64,000 nt of DNA. It comes from Pratylenchus scribneri (Eukaryota > Nematoda > Chromadorea > Rhabditida > Pratylenchidae). The DNA is taken from positions 310,001-374,000 of the forward strand of contig JAQSEB010000032.1 of assembly GCA_030063045.1 (NCBI GenBank), written 5' to 3'. Positions 25,401-37,500 of the stretch are shown in pieces (position 1 is the first letter of the stretch; each line of letters starts with the position of its first letter). Made by a program: the position numbers and the translations under genes. A model generated the notes under the pieces. The model ran no database searches, was not told the DNA's origin, and saw only the letters and a list, made by a program, of their open reading frames with translations.

Positions 25401-25728
25401 GACGCTGAATTTGGTAACCAGAGATGATCGATTGGCGGATTCCGTGAAAAAACAATTGGCCGAAATATTCAACAGTGTTTATTCCATCAGCGGCGATGAG
25501 GACATTAATGAAGTGATTATTTGTTCAATGATGCCGGCACAAAAATTTGCTGCTAATTTGGAAGCGGCCAAAAAGAAGAGGAAGAAAAAGGCTGGCAAAA
25601 AATTGACTCCAAATAATGCGAAATTGACAAATAATAATGGAAAAGGAAAGAATGATGAGGAGGAGACGCCCAAATGGTTGATGGATTGTTTCGCCGAAAT
25701 GGACAAAATTCATCATTTCTCAATTTGA
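19457..25728 (+). CDS. METTL13: METTL13-type dual methyltransferase (eEF1A lysine and N-terminal methyltransferase)
   Basis: S-adenosylmethionine-dependent enzyme with two seven-beta-strand domains. In the human orthologue one methylates the eEF1A N-terminus and the other eEF1A Lys55. Exons: 19457-19545, 19588-19741, 20154-20228, 20277-20435, 22065-22229, 22275-22372, 22712-22864, 23152-23335, 23827-23995, 24045-24109, 24203-24349, 24395-24533, 24927-24979, 25026-25101, 25394-25728. The N-domain shows SAM motif I (ILQIGCGNSTLADDLHDNGF) and VVIDKGTLDALLP. The C-domain shows NPLCCEHHKHMMIAF, LRLVVLGLGGGI and GLYCPPPNF, and ends in a Lys-rich tail and KIHHFSI. Every block matches human METTL13 in order. 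The 75-bp exon 3 (ARQQKRNSTKRPTLKFN) is easily missed. Intron 1 is 42 bp. The 1.6-kb intron 4 holds a foldback element. Confidence 0.95.
20538..21227. mobile_element. Foldback (MULE-like) element in METTL13 intron 4
   Basis: The element is 20547-21218 (672 bp), flanked by the 9-bp direct repeat GGCTAATTG at 20538-20546 and 21219-21227. The ends are GGTACTTGTATACTTTGTAT and the complement. The element is almost one long imperfect palindrome: outer arms (20547-20660 against 21105-21218) and inner arms (20720-20860 against 20905-21055) pair with each other. A 9-bp duplication with long inverted arms fits non-autonomous Mutator-like elements. Inner-arm words such as CGACGCGTCTCGATGAG recur in the element at 53650-54254. 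Confidence 0.8.
22471..22600. repeat. Dispersed palindromic intronic repeat, copy 4
   Basis: METTL13 intron 6. It contains ATGCCAACATTTACAAATTT, then CCGTTGGCATTGAGCTTGCC as the return arm, and a GCAAATTCGTGTTTAGT tail. Confidence 0.6.
22941..23095. repeat. Dispersed palindromic intronic repeat, copy 5
   Basis: METTL13 intron 7. It contains AATTTTGTCCAATAATTT, AATGCCAACATTTACCCAAT, GGTCCAAATTTGTAAATATT and the GGCCAAATATTCAATGAAAT tail. Confidence 0.6.
25208..25265. repeat. Dispersed palindromic intronic repeat, partial copy
   Basis: METTL13 last intron. Only the end segment remains, inverted: TTATTTCATTGAATATTTGG followed by CCATTTTGG and GGACAAAATTAAGCC. Confidence 0.5.
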
Positions 25729-25870
25729 TATATTTTCACAATTCACACTTTGTTATTTATTGTTTTATTGTTGTTTTAATATGAATGATATTTTGATAAA
25801 ATATTTATGAATTTAATGTAGGATTAGATTATTCAACATCAACATAAAAGAATTCTTACATTAGAACATA

Positions 25871-27112
25871 GGGAATTAGGCAACCAGGCGGAATTAAATT
25901 GGGGCAACCAGGCCGGAATTAAATTGGGGCAACCAGGCGGAATTAAATTGGGCAACCAGGCGGAATTAAATTGAGGCAACCAGGCGGAATTATTTTGGGG
26001 CAAATAGGCGGAAGGAATTATTTTGGGGCAAATAGGCGGAAGGAATTATTTTGGGGCAAATAGGCGGAAGGAATTATTTTGGGGCAAATAGGCGGAAGGA
26101 ATTATTTTGGGGCAAATAGGCGGAATTAAATTGGGGCAACCAGGCGGAATTAAATTGAGGCAACCAGGCGGAATTAAATTGAGGCAACCAGGCGGAATTA
26201 AATTGGGCAACCAGGCGGAATTAAATTGGGCAAATAGGCGGAATTAAATTGAGGCAAATAGGCGGAATTAAATTGAGGCAAATAGGCGGAATTATTTTGG
26301 GGCAAATAGGCGGAATTAAATTGGGGCAACCAGGCGGAATTAAATTGGGCAACCAGGCGGAATTAAATTGGGCAAATAGGCGGAATTAAATTGAGGCAAC
26401 CAGGCGGAATTAAATTGGGCAACCAGGCGGAATTAAATTGGGCAAATAGGCGGAATTAAATTGAGGCAACCAGGCGGAATTATTTTGGGGCAACCAGGCG
26501 GAATTAAATTGGGCAACCAGGCGGAATTAAATTGAGGCAACCAGGCGGAATTATTTTGGGGCAACCAGGCGGAATTAAATTGGGCAACCAGGCGGAATTA
26601 AATTGAGGCAACCAGGCGGAATTATTTTGGGGCAAACAGGCGGAATTAAATTGAGGCAAATAGGCGGAATTAAATTGAGGCAAATAGGCGGAATTAAATT
26701 GAGGCAAATAGGCGGAATTATTTTGGGGCAAATAGGCGGAATTAAATTGAGGCAACCAGGCGGAATTAAATTGAGGCAAATAGGCGGAATTAAATTGGGG
26801 CAAATAGGCGGAATTAAATTGAGGCAACCAGGCGGAATTAAATTGAGGCAACCAGGCGGAATTAAATTGAGGCAACCAGGCGGAATTAAATTGGGGCAAA
26901 TAGGTGGAATTAAATTGGGCAAATAGGCGGAATTATTTTGGGGCAAATAGGCGGAATTAAATTGAGGCAACCAGGCGGAATTAAATTGAGGCAACCAGGC
27001 GGAATTAAATTGGGGCAAATAGGTGGAATTAAATTGGGCAAATAGGCGGAATTATTTTGGGGCAAATAGGCGGAATTATTTTGGGGCAAATAGGCGGAAT
27101 TAAATTGGGACA
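25871..27112. repeat. 1.24-kb minisatellite of 22-24-bp GGCGGAATTA units
   Basis: Roughly fifty head-to-tail units of GGCAACCAGGCGGAATTAAA TTG. Two sites vary independently: CAACCAGG against CAAATAGG, and TTAAATTG against TTATTTTGG. Unit length toggles between 23 and 24 bp, with GGGCAA against GGGGCAA. The first third has a run of 28-bp units with an extra GGAA (GGCGGAAGGAATTATTTT). The array fills the gap between the METTL13 stop (25728) and the convergent ASCC2 stop (27304). It is open in several frames on both strands because the unit lacks stops. This is composition, not a gene. Confidence 0.92.
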
Positions 27113-27303
27113 ATCCAAATTTTTAATTGTAGTAAATTAGACCATGAACCATTATAATCTTTTCGTCATTTTAAATACTTTTTTCCGGAGATTAAATACC
27201 GCCCCTTACTGTAATGCCCAGATTCAATTAAAAAACATTTTCACTTCTTTTTTTTCTTTTTAACACATAAAATAAATAAATTTTCGCAGCAAATTTTGAT
27301 AAA

Positions 27304-30300
27304 TCAAATTTTCATCTTTCGGTCCGCCCCTTTTTGCCGTTCTTTTCCCTTGTTTTGTTCTTTCTGCCTCCTCTGTTCCGCAGTCATTTTTGTTGTGTTT
27401 CCGCCGCCGTTTGATGGCTTTCCTTTGTTATTTTTCTGCTGGACATTTTTGCCCATTTCTTGTGTATTTTTAACAACTTGTCCGCCTTTTTGTTGAGGAG
27501 TCCACTTTTTCTCCTCTGCCGTAATTTGTCTTCTTTGTGGATAATTTTGGCTGCTTCCAAATCCAAAACTTTGGCTGGTTCCTTCCTCATCCGCCGATGG
27601 ATTTTCCAAATTGCCAAGTCCAATTTCCTTTTCATCCGCCGTACTTAAAAATTAAATAATTTTATCATTTTTGCATCATCAATTCTTTCCTTTTTTGGTC
27701 ATAATCCCCTTTTGATTTTATAATATCCCCAAATCCAATTTTGACTTACTCGGCTCCCAAATCAACTTTTGTGTAGGATTGGACATGTTCATATGTATCT
27801 AAAAAACATTTATTATTTATTCCATCGTATTTAAATATTTTACCATCATATTCATCATCATAAATATTCAATCGATTAAATTTGGGTCCGGATTGTCCAA
27901 CTTCCGCCGCCAATTTCAATTCCATTCTTTGTTCCATTTCCTCTTCGTCACTAATTTCCTCCCAATCTTCCTCATCATTTTCGTCAATTCTCTCTGAACA
28001 TTTCAAACTGGCCATTTTCAATGCCATCCGTTGTTCTGCCGTCAAAATTTCCTCTTCTTTTGTTCCCAATCTTTTGAATTCTTTTCCATCCATTTTTATG
28101 GTTGCTTCGTCATTTGCAATTTGCCCAATTAATTCTTCGATTTTTTCCACTTTATATTGCAATTTTTCTGCATCAAAATGTGGCGCATTTTCTTGCATAC
28201 CATCTTAAAAAATGGAATTAATTTTATATTTGTTTATTTTATTCTAAAAAATAAATATTCTACGGTTCAGAAGTTTATCCTAGACCCACAAATCTTATAC
28301 CCAATTGATTGATTTCATCTAGGTGCATCCTTTGATTTGATAATTGATTTTGGTTTAATTAATTCAAACCGTTTTAAACCCAAAATAGGTTTAAACAGTT
28401 TAATATTCCTCTAATTCTGCCTAAAATTTGGCAACCAAAATTGCCACATAAAGCAAAAAGCATATTTGGGAAAATAAATTTTGACTCACCAATTTTTGCG
28501 TCATTGATAATTTTCAATTTTCGGCCGCCTTGATGGGAATTTTCCAATTCATCTTTTGCCGTTCGAAGCAATATTTTCAAATCAAATGGCAATTGTTCCC
28601 TCTCACAAAGTCCTTCCAGCGTTTTTTCCAAATCATAGCCAAAATTACGTAAACAAAGCTAAAAATTAAAATTAATTTTTCAGAATAAATTTCAATGATT
28701 TTTTACATGTAATTGTTGTTTGGACAAATCCGGCATTATTTCGCTGAGTTCTTGAATTTGATCATCAATATGCTTATTCTTTGGATATCCGATAAACTGA
28801 AAATAATATAAAATTTTGCATTTGGTTGAAGCTTTTTGAGAATGGAAAAAATGCTTTAAATCAAATAATTTTTTTATCTACATTTTTGTCTAATTTTAAT
28901 TTATAAAATGCTGAAGTTAATATCCGAATCCGAGTCATTTTAAATTTATCATAGACTGATTTATTAGGTCTCTTTCAAACCCGAAAGTTAGAAAAAAATT
29001 AATGGTTTAAACTTCAAGGTTAACATTAAAAAATTAACGAAAAATCACACACAAAATAATAGCTAGGCCTCGATTATAAATTTATCAAATTTTTATGATT
29101 TTTTGGATCTATAAATTTTTAAAACGGATTTCAAAGATGATTTATGACTATTTTTTGCCTTCTGAATTCCAATTTTCATTTACCCAAGAACAATGAATTT
29201 TTATTTTCTCTACTTAAATCATTTAAAATCTCGCGAAAGAATATTTTGATTGAAAAAATGTTTACTTGTAATATTCCCTGCCGGCCAAGATATTCTAATA
29301 TTGAATTCCTCTTCAGTGAATATGCTTTCTGCAATGCACCAATTATCAATTGAAATTGTTGCGAAGAACAAATTTGCTTGGCCAACAATTTTGACAATTC
29401 TCGATCCAAATTAATTTTGTCGTCCAATTGAACAATGAACCTTAAATAATAAATGAATTAATTTAAGGGAAAATTTGACTTACTCTGGTTTGTCAATGTT
29501 GTCAAAAATTATTTTGAATCGTCTTTCATTGGAGACAAAATCGGAATGGAAATATTTGCAAATAAGATGCATTAAGATTTGAGCAATTTTCGACCGAGCA
29601 ATTGGAACATCACTATAAATTAGTAAAATGAGTAATATTTAATTATTAGTAACTTAAAAGGCAAATTTGATTAATTTTACTTCAGAAAAGCATTTTCCTA
29701 ATGGCTAATGGGTTTAAGAATCCCAAACATGAATGAATTTTGGCCTCAATTTTGTCCAATTTATGCCAATCTTGGTAAGCCCAATGCCAACATTTACCAA
29801 TAAGAGGTCATGTTTGTAAATGTTGGCATTGCCTTACCAAATTGGAAAGGCAAAAATATCCAATGAAAAAATGTAAATTTTATCAAATGAAATTACCCTA
29901 TTGAATATTTGAATATTTTTTGAACGTTTGGTCATTGTTTGTTAAACCAAATTTACAATTCTCCAAAAATTTCCAATTTATTTTTAAACCTATTGAAAAC
30001 CTTGAGTCGGCCACATCCGGACATTTCAAAAGATTAATAAAAAGTTCATTGGTTGAAGGAATGATTTTGATGATTGAATATATGCTCGACTCTTCTTCAA
30101 TTGAAATTTGACGATCGCATATTTCGAGAAAAAAATTGCAGCAAATGTCCACAAGTTGGCAAATGTGGCCAAGTTTCTTTTGTAAAATTGACAAATCTTG
30201 TTGTGGCTTCTTGGATGATGTCGTTATTCGAATTTGATCATTCAATTTTTCCAACATCTTTGAATTTTATTTCAATTTTTGCATTAATATTTTTAAATTT

Positions 30301-30371
30301 ACCTTTAAAACGTTCCCAAAAAACGTCAAATCATTTGTTTTCGATGTTGAATTGAGCGATAAGCGGGTCAT
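27304..30371 (-). CDS. ASCC2: ASCC2 orthologue (activating signal cointegrator 1 complex subunit 2)
   Basis: Ubiquitin-binding subunit of the ASCC helicase complex, which in animals acts in alkylation-damage repair and in splitting collided ribosomes. Exons: 30371-30303, 30257-30001, 29612-29484, 29440-29266, 28796-28707, 28658-28490, 28203-27844, 27798-27750, 27643-27304, all in phase. The CUE domain spans exons 5-6: DDQIQELSEIMPDLSKQQLH followed by LCLRNFGYDLEKTLEGLCE, matching the human LLPDL..GFI..CLEYYHYDPEQVI pattern. Removing a 45-bp intron restores YDDEYDDTYEHVQ, the YEDEYDDTYDG signature of the family. The basic C-terminus (QRRQKEQNKGKERQKGADRK) also fits. The N-terminal helical domain is diverged, and the protein is shorter than human. 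An earlier first exon is possible. Confidence 0.88.
29740..29870. repeat. Dispersed palindromic intronic repeat, copy 6
   Basis: ASCC2 intron. A clear full copy with TTGGCCTCAATTTTGTCCAA, AAGCCCAATGCCAACATTTA and the inverted AAATGTTGGCATTGCCTTAC arm. Confidence 0.65.
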
Positions 30372-30965
30372 ATTCGTAAATTAATTATAATTAAATTAAA
30401 TAATCTTTCTAAATGAAATTTCTTTAATTGCCAGAATTTGATAGGCAGATGAAAAATGAGGGGAGCAATGGTATTGGAATAATAAATTTTACAATTGTAG
30501 AGATGTGGAGATGTTTTTCAAAAAAGGTATGTTACAAAGTCAACTATTAATTACCTTATTTTCCTCAAAAAATAAAGGGGAAAAGAGAGGCTAATAAGGC
30601 GGCTCTCTTTCAAAGGTTGCAGTTAGGCATTTTTCTCTAAAAATTACAAAAAAAGGTGATTAAAAAGGTACCAAAAAGTACAAAAAGGTGAAAAAGGTAT
30701 TATAGGTATATAAGTGGCCAAAAAGTGAAAAAAAAGGTATTATAAAACCCTCAATTTTGGGTCCGGACATCGAAATAAACATGTTTTTCGTGCATATTAA
30801 GCCATTCTGAGTTCGCAAAAAAGAGGTATATACCTTAAAATCCGGTCCCTATCAGAACTATAAGATGGTCTAAAAATTTGCGAAATTTGGACTTTCATGG
30901 GAGATTTTGGAGTTTAAGGACGAAACACGAAACGGTTCAATTTTTTACTATTTATCCTCTCGTTT
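30372..30965. other. Intergenic, low-complexity, no supported gene
   Basis: Upstream of ASCC2. 30640-30740 is rich in AAAAAGGTATTAT-type words. 30755-30930 looks like an old repeat but has no ends that could be defined. Confidence 0.3.
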
Positions 30966-31170
30966 CCCATCACTAGGGCACGGATTTTTATGCAAATGCA
31001 TATTTTGGCACTTTTTTGGCAAAAATTCTCCTTCAAACATGCAATAAAAATCGAAAAATTGCATATTTTAATGGTTTTTGATCAAAATTTTGCATATTTC
31101 AAGAAATTTTCCCCAAATTTGCATATTTTGGCACTTTTTGGTGCATATAAATCCGGGCCCTACCCATCAC
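30966..31170. mobile_element. 189-bp hAT MITE with perfect 8-bp target-site duplication
   Basis: The element is 30974-31162, flanked by CCCATCAC on both sides (30966-30973 and 31163-31170). The inverted ends are TAGGGCACGGATTTTTATGC and, reading in from the other end, TAGGGCCCGGATTTATATGC: 18 of 20 positions agree. The inside is a run of TTTGCATATTTTGGCACTTT variants. Ends and duplication length are of hAT type. It carries no coding capacity. Confidence 0.85.
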
Positions 31171-32512
31171 ATTTCCTTCCTTCCATCACTCTATTTCCTT
31201 TTTCCATTCTCTTTCTTCTTATCTTTATGGCTGCTATATTGGATGGCGGATACTGTACTCCTTACCACTCTGACCCTAATTTCCTTTCATCCCCTCTTTC
31301 CAAGGGAATTTTGATTCCCATCGCCAAAGCGCCGTGTCTTGGACCCGTGAGTCAGTGCTGTGGGTCAACACAAATGCAGACCGGCGGAGAAGAAGAGAAG
31401 ACCCACGCCACGCTCGGTCTCATGGGTATTCCCTTATCTTTTTGAGTTCGAGGACAATTGAGATTTGAGAATGGAACATTCTAGATTCTAGTGATGTAGA
31501 TATAAAGCTGCTGGGTAGATTTATATACTATCATTTATTTGGTTATAAAACTATCTATGGAATGATATCAAAAGCACTGACTAATAATAAGTTGGATATT
31601 TACTGAGTTATGGACAAAAACCAGATTTAATTAAAATCATGCTTTTGACGGTGTTTTGTCCATAACTCGGTAAATATACCATATTAGCCGATGCTTTTGA
31701 TATCATTTTTGATCTAGTTTTATGCCCAAAAAATGATTTGTATGAATTGATCTCTGGCAGTTTATCTCTATAAATACCAGACTGCTGACTGTTCAATCCC
31801 CAATTGTCGCAACAGTAAAAAATTTCATAAAATTTTTCTAATAAAAATCAAATAATAATTGTATACGTACAATTTTCAAAATAGGGAAAGTTTTTATTTA
31901 AAATAATTCCAGATTTCTTCTATTATGAATGATAAAAATTTACTGAAGCTATTGTTAAATTTGGTCAAATGGCTGCCAGATAAATGCATTCAACGACTGA
32001 TTATCGCAACCAATCTTTATTTGAGGGATCCTCGCAATCTCTTCGAGTATTTCCTCAAAAGTCAATTTGAAAAGGTCACAATAGGGAATAGGGATATGGA
32101 CGAAATTCGGTTTTGGATTTCTATTAAATTTCGAATACCGAAAGTGATCAAATTTTTAAATCTTAAAATGTCAAATTATTAAGATAAATAATTTTTTGAA
32201 GTACTTATTTACATAAATTTTGATTTAAAAGTAGTATGAATTTCAATTTCACTCGTTTCAATTAAAATTTTAGTATATTACAAAATTTTGAATATTATGG
32301 ATTATACATACAAAAAGTATATGTATTTTGATATATTCAGAACAGCAGAAATAGTTGATTGATCTTAGCCGATCCTGATCAGATCTAATTTGGATTATCA
32401 ATCAGCCAATTAAATATGTGAAAAAACGGTGTAGCTTTTAGAATAAGCGAGAATTTAGAAGACTAGATAAAAAAAATTTTGCGAGAATTTTAAAAAATTC
32501 ACTAAATTTTTT
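31171..32512. other. Intergenic with a weak upstream frame
   Basis: 31540-31720 contains an inverted pair around GTCCATAACTCGGTAAATAT. 31735-31812 (+) has a tRNA-like 3' half (GACTGTTCAATCCCC). The frame 31925-32182 (+) (MNDKNLLKLLLNLVKWLPDK..., a helical Leu-rich start) could be a 5' exon of the SPRY gene, with a possible donor at about 32075. No family match supports it. Confidence 0.3.
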
Positions 32513-33989
32513 TTATTATCAAATTTTCTTAGCGTTTTTTGTTGACAAAAAACTTTTGGTGGCATGATGTGGATTTATCAAGAAACGGGATTGCTTTACT
32601 TGAGGATAATCCATTGGCTCTTCATATAAAGAATAAAGGATCGGTTAGAGCGTTTGGCCTTCGACCTCTCTCCGCCGCCGCAGACCAAACTTATTTTGAA
32701 GTTAAAATATTAAGAAAAGCAGAAAGCAACAGGTTAAAATAAAATTATTAAGTTGACATCTTTTTAATGCCAAAAAATTGGTAATTGGTAAGCCCCAACT
32801 AGGCATAGATAGTCATTGTATCAAAATTACTGTATATTCTTAAAATACCTAAATATGCACAATATTACTTAAATAAATTAAATTGATAATTCGATTAAAA
32901 GGAATTCTTGTAAAATTTGAATCACACTGAAAAAGCATTGTTGGGTTGCATCTTGGCATCAGGATTCGAATAATCTGTAAAAAATGCACATTTTCGATAG
33001 AATATTTTGAAACAAAAATACAATATGATAAATTAAGGAATAATTATAATATTTTGATTAGGTTTGATATTGGCATTGGACTCTGTAACCCCTTTGGAAA
33101 ACATTTTAATCCCGAAATTGGCCTATTAAATTTGTACTCTGGCCAACATTTTACTTGTGAATTTTGGACATTTAAATATGCTTATCAGAATCACAAAAGA
33201 CAAAGCAAATTCTTGAACAATATTTCCGTAAAGATGCATTTACCTAGCATAGCGAAATACGATATTTTTGGTTGCGGATTTTCCGAACAACCAGCAACCA
33301 CCACCAATTAATATTGCACACAGAAAAAGAGGGACTTTTGGACCAACAATTCTCTTCACTTACAATGGGAAAATCATTGGTAACTAACTAATTAATTTAT
33401 TCAATTATTATGCTAATAAAATAGGCTAAATGAAATTATAAAAAGCCACCATCATTTCATTGTTTTATTGGTTAGAAAGTAAAGCTTAAAATCTATTCCG
33501 AAATCCGCATATGAATTGTTGATGCAAACTAGTTAATATAAAATAATGTACTAAATGTAGTAACGGGAACGGGAACTATAGACCATAACTCTAATTTGCT
33601 GGGGATTTATATCAAAAATAAAAAGATTAAAACAAGTCGAAAATCAAAATAACCTATAAGTAAGGATATTTCATTTAAAATACATATGAGTTATAAGAAA
33701 AATGGACACACTTAAATATAAAACTTAGTAAATTAAAAAATACACTCGATGGGCTTTTTCAGAATGTTTAAAACTTGGTAGCAAGATTGACTGGGCACAA
33801 CTTCATCCATTTATAAAAACTTCAACAGAGGACACAATTATTGAGGCGAATTTTGGTGGAAAAGAATTTTGTTATCCAATTCATGATTTATATGTGTCTC
33901 GGCAGACACCAAAAGTCTTTCCAAGTTCAACAATGCTTATGGATCATAATAAATTGTTGGCCATTTTTAAATACTTTTCGCATTGGTAA
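32513..33989 (+). pseudogene. SPRY-domain protein, copy 1, with a probable frameshift
   Basis: Exons about 32533-32732, 33062-33379 and 33763-33989. Exon 1 reads NFWWHDVDLSRNGIALLEDN, then ADQTYFEVKIL. Exon 2 gives FDIGIGLCNPFGKHFNPEIG, GQHFTC and KYDIFGCGF. The second part of exon 2 gives GTFGPTILFTYNGKIIG. Exon 3 gives LGSKIDWAQLHPFIK and IIEANFGGKEFCYPI. These are the successive strands of a SPRY/B30.2 fold (YFEV, IGIGL, GDVVGCGF, IFFT.NG, IEANFG). Around 33283-33303 the frame shifts by one base inside a CAACCACCACCA run. As read, the first frame stops at 33309-33311 and the rest is out of frame. No signal peptide is visible, so a secreted SPRYSEC effector role is not supported. Confidence 0.6.
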
Positions 33990-34233
33990 TTTTAATTTCT
34001 CAATTTTACACTAAAAATCGACTCCTCTTATAAAATAAAAGTTGGCTTCTTTTTGAGAAATTTTTTTATTTCAGTTTGGGGCTGGTTCTTTTGGAATTTT
34101 TTACAATTATTATAATGATTATAGGTAATATCTAATATAATTTGTAAGATATTAAATAAAAAAGTAGTTTTCTTAAAAATAAAGATTAATCTATAAGCTA
34201 ATAAACTTTAAATGTATCCATATTGGCCCAAGT

Positions 34234-34575
34234 TTGGCACTAGTTTATATAAACTATATTAATTTATTAATACAACATAACATAATACTATATCCAAGGT
34301 TTTCCAATCATGCAAATCTTGAAAATGGCTTAAAAATTTTGTACATTAGCCAACACTTTGTTTGCAAATTTTGGCCTATTAAATATGCAAATGAGAAGCG
34401 ACAAAGAAAATGGAACGGAAATATTTTTATCAAGCTACATTTGTCTGGCATTAGGGAATGTGATATTTTTGGTTGCGGATTTCTTGAACCGCCTCCGCCA
34501 ATGGCAGTACGTATTGCAAATAGAAAAGGAGAAATTTTCGGGGGGCCTATAATTCTTTCCACTTTTAAATTATAA
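34234..34575 (+). pseudogene. SPRY-domain protein, copy 2, truncated duplicate
   Basis: A tandem partial copy of exon 2 of the gene upstream. Shared segments include the ANLENGLKILYISQHFVCKF stretch (NPEIGLLNLYSGQHFTCEF in copy 1), FIKLHLSGIRECDIFGCGF (VKMHLPSIAKYDIFGCGF) and IANRKGEIFGGPII. It stops at IILSTFKL, before the NGK strand, and no homologue of the last exon follows. The IFGCGF to GPII frame is intact here, which is what shows that copy 1 is frameshifted. Without YFEV and EANFG strands it cannot form a full SPRY fold. Confidence 0.55.
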
Positions 34576-37500
34576 TTTATAAAATAATAATGAAATGGAT
34601 GCAATTTGCATAATTATTATTTTTCATTATTGAATGAATGAATGACTATGACTATATAAATAAAAATAAATGATATTTTATATTTTTTTTATTTATTTAT
34701 TTAGCAAATTTCCAATATTTTTCCCGAAATTTTTTTCAACATTTTCATTTCCTGTTTATCGAATAATAAAATTGTAAACATTCATATTTTTTACTTTTCC
34801 AATTTATTTTCCCCCTTCCCTTTCTTTCCACAATTCTAATCCTCATTTTACTTTCCGTCTTCGTCTTCAATTCTTCAACCATTATCATCGGCCCCAATTT
34901 TTACAATCGTCAAGGCCCCCAATCCCCTCCATCTTTCCTTTGATTCACATCAAAACTTCCTTCCATTCAGCAGTACTATTCTACTATTCACGGACAAACA
35001 ACATAGACGCACGCCTCAAAATCCCATAAAAATTTTATCGATACGCAGAAGATGAAGGGAGGAACCGAAGATAAGAAGGAAGGAGCTTTTAAAGGGGAGG
35101 ATGAAAGAAGGAGACGAAGAAGCGCCGGCGGGGGTAAGCGAGCGTATCGAGAAAATGGGAGGCGGAGAAGATGAAAGGAACCACCGCCCCTTTCCAATTA
35201 CCATTGCCGCCGGCGGCGGGCCAAGCACGCAGCACAGGAGCATATAAATAAAAGGCAGGGTAGATGGTAGAAGAAAGCAGTGGAGCGCTTAAAGGGCGAA
35301 AGAAGATGAAGAATTGGTTGGTTGGGGAAGGAAAGGAAGCGGTCGCGGGCATTATTCTCGCCACTGTGTTAAGCTGTGCTGGACCTGGGAGGCCAGTGTT
35401 GTTGCCGAATGTTTGGTACCCGGCACACTCCCTCCCATTTTTCTCGGCTTTTCCCCCAATCCATTCATCCCCAATCCCTATGCGGCTCTCCTAAAAGCAG
35501 CAGAAAAGCATCTTCCACCTCAAATTTCTCCCCACATTTCTGCTGTGCCGCTTTATCAGGTGTTGTGGTGCGCCGAGCCGCTCGAGTTACCAAGGCCTTT
35601 GGGCTTCGGTTGATGCCTTTAAAGAAAATAGCCTATGGGCTTTAGGGCGGTCCCAACCGGCCATCTCTTCTCATTTTCCCAATTCCCACATTCAAAACCA
35701 ACCACACTTTTACAACTGCTGGGGGTGTGAATGTGAAGAAGCAAAATGTGGCCAACAGTATTATGAGGGGATGTCACTTCCATCCTCAATGAGATGAAAA
35801 ACAGCGGCAAATTCCCAATTCCACCCTTAAATGTGGCACAAAAACTAATTTATGCCTTTAAAAGACCGAAAATCGGTAGCATTTTCCCACATTGTTTTCC
35901 ATCATTCAAACTCGAATATTTTCTTGTTCCTGTCAATCCGAAATCCACTCAATCCATCCATCATCCCCCACCAACAATATATATCCCCAAAATCTGGCTT
36001 GTCCATCCATCAATTACCCAAGGATTGGGTGGCTAAAACACATGGCGCACTGCCACTCTTGTGGATGGGATCAAGCCATTTCCATCAAAGTCAAAGCAAA
36101 GATCGCGGAATGGGAAAGGGATTTTATTGGCGGGAGTCCATCCCAGCAGATCTCACAAAAGGCTGACACGATAGATGATGTTGGTTTTTAGGAGAACAAT
36201 TCACTCCACACAAAATCCACACAAAATGTGATTTCTGATTTATTTGATGACAGCAGCAGCAAAGCACAAAAGAATGGAGAGGGGGGACAAAAAAAAGGCA
36301 GGCGGCTGGCAGCAGCATTTTGGGTTAAGTTGGGCTCTATGCGATGGTGACAACCTAACCCAAAATGTGAACCTGACTGACTGCCGTCGGTGATCGACGA
36401 CCGACCACCACTGTTGTGTTGGACGGCGCACGTCTAGTTTTATTGTTCCTCCCCATTCCACCAACAATTCTCATCCCAATTTCCAACCCTCCCAGCAGTG
36501 TTATTTGGGGGTAAAATGGATGGATGGAGGAAGAATGGTAAAGGGAGTTCTTCCTTCAATATTCCTCCATATATTTTATTTATTGGAGAGGCGAATGATG
36601 ATGAGAAGAATGGTGGACTGGATCCAAAATGCAGGGTTGTTGGGAGGGACGACGGACCGACTGGCAGCAACGTAGAGTGAACTGCTGATTATAAAAATAA
36701 TAGGAGGGAGTTGAATTGAAAATGATTGTTGGGAAGAAGAATGGGATGGAATCAACAAAAAAAAACATGATGGATCCAGAGACCCAACAACAACAGTGGA
36801 AATTTTGATTTTTCCGTCAATCAAAACAAAACAATTTCCTCCTTTTATCGATGAGGAATTGTCTTCTCCTTTGAAATTTCCGGTTTTTCAGATTACCAAA
36901 AAAATTTTTTATTCACAGGTCACAGCCCCAAAAAAAACAAAAATTGACAATATAAGGATGGGAAAGTTCAATCCAAATAAGAAAATTCATTTTTTCCGTC
37001 AATCAAAAAGTCATTTTCTTGGCAATCTACGGAATAAATCAAAATAAAATCATTTTACAATTTTTTCGACCAAAAAATACGAGGCCCCCTCACTCACAAT
37101 CAGTCAACTTCTTGATGAATGAGAAAAATATTCTTTTGGGCGATTTTCGCTTTTAAAGTAATTTTTATTGATTCTACTGAAAATTCCATCTATCATTCGA
37201 ATTTATTTTAAAATTTTGATTTTGATTTTATAAGAATTTAATAATTTGAAATTTACTATTTAAAGGCTTAAATCTTATGACTAATTTTGTGAAAAAAGTA
37301 GGGTGATTTAGCCAAAAAGCCCAAGCTATAATAGCTTAAAGCCCAAAGATGGTTCGTACTTCGATCGTCAGACTCTCATTCCACCTCTTCCTCCTCTATT
37401 CAGGAGCAGACGAGACTCTTCATCTCGACAAATTTTTATCATCAAACCCCCTCCTCTTTCCTTTCATCATTCTTATCAAATTGGACCGCAAATTCCGCCT

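Noticed and set aside
25871..27112. CRISPR-like appearance of the array
   Set aside because: There are no unique spacers between repeats. Units are contiguous, and the DNA is from an intron-rich eukaryote.
26504..27113. Octapeptide-repeat frames on both strands within the GGCGGAATTA array
   Set aside because: They exist only because the 24-bp unit lacks stops. Units of 23 bp break every frame, and no start context or flanking exon is visible.
35370..35640. Possible structural RNA (5S rRNA or spliced-leader RNA) in a GC-richer patch
   Set aside because: No match to the conserved 5S promoter words or to the SL1 leader sequence could be found by eye.
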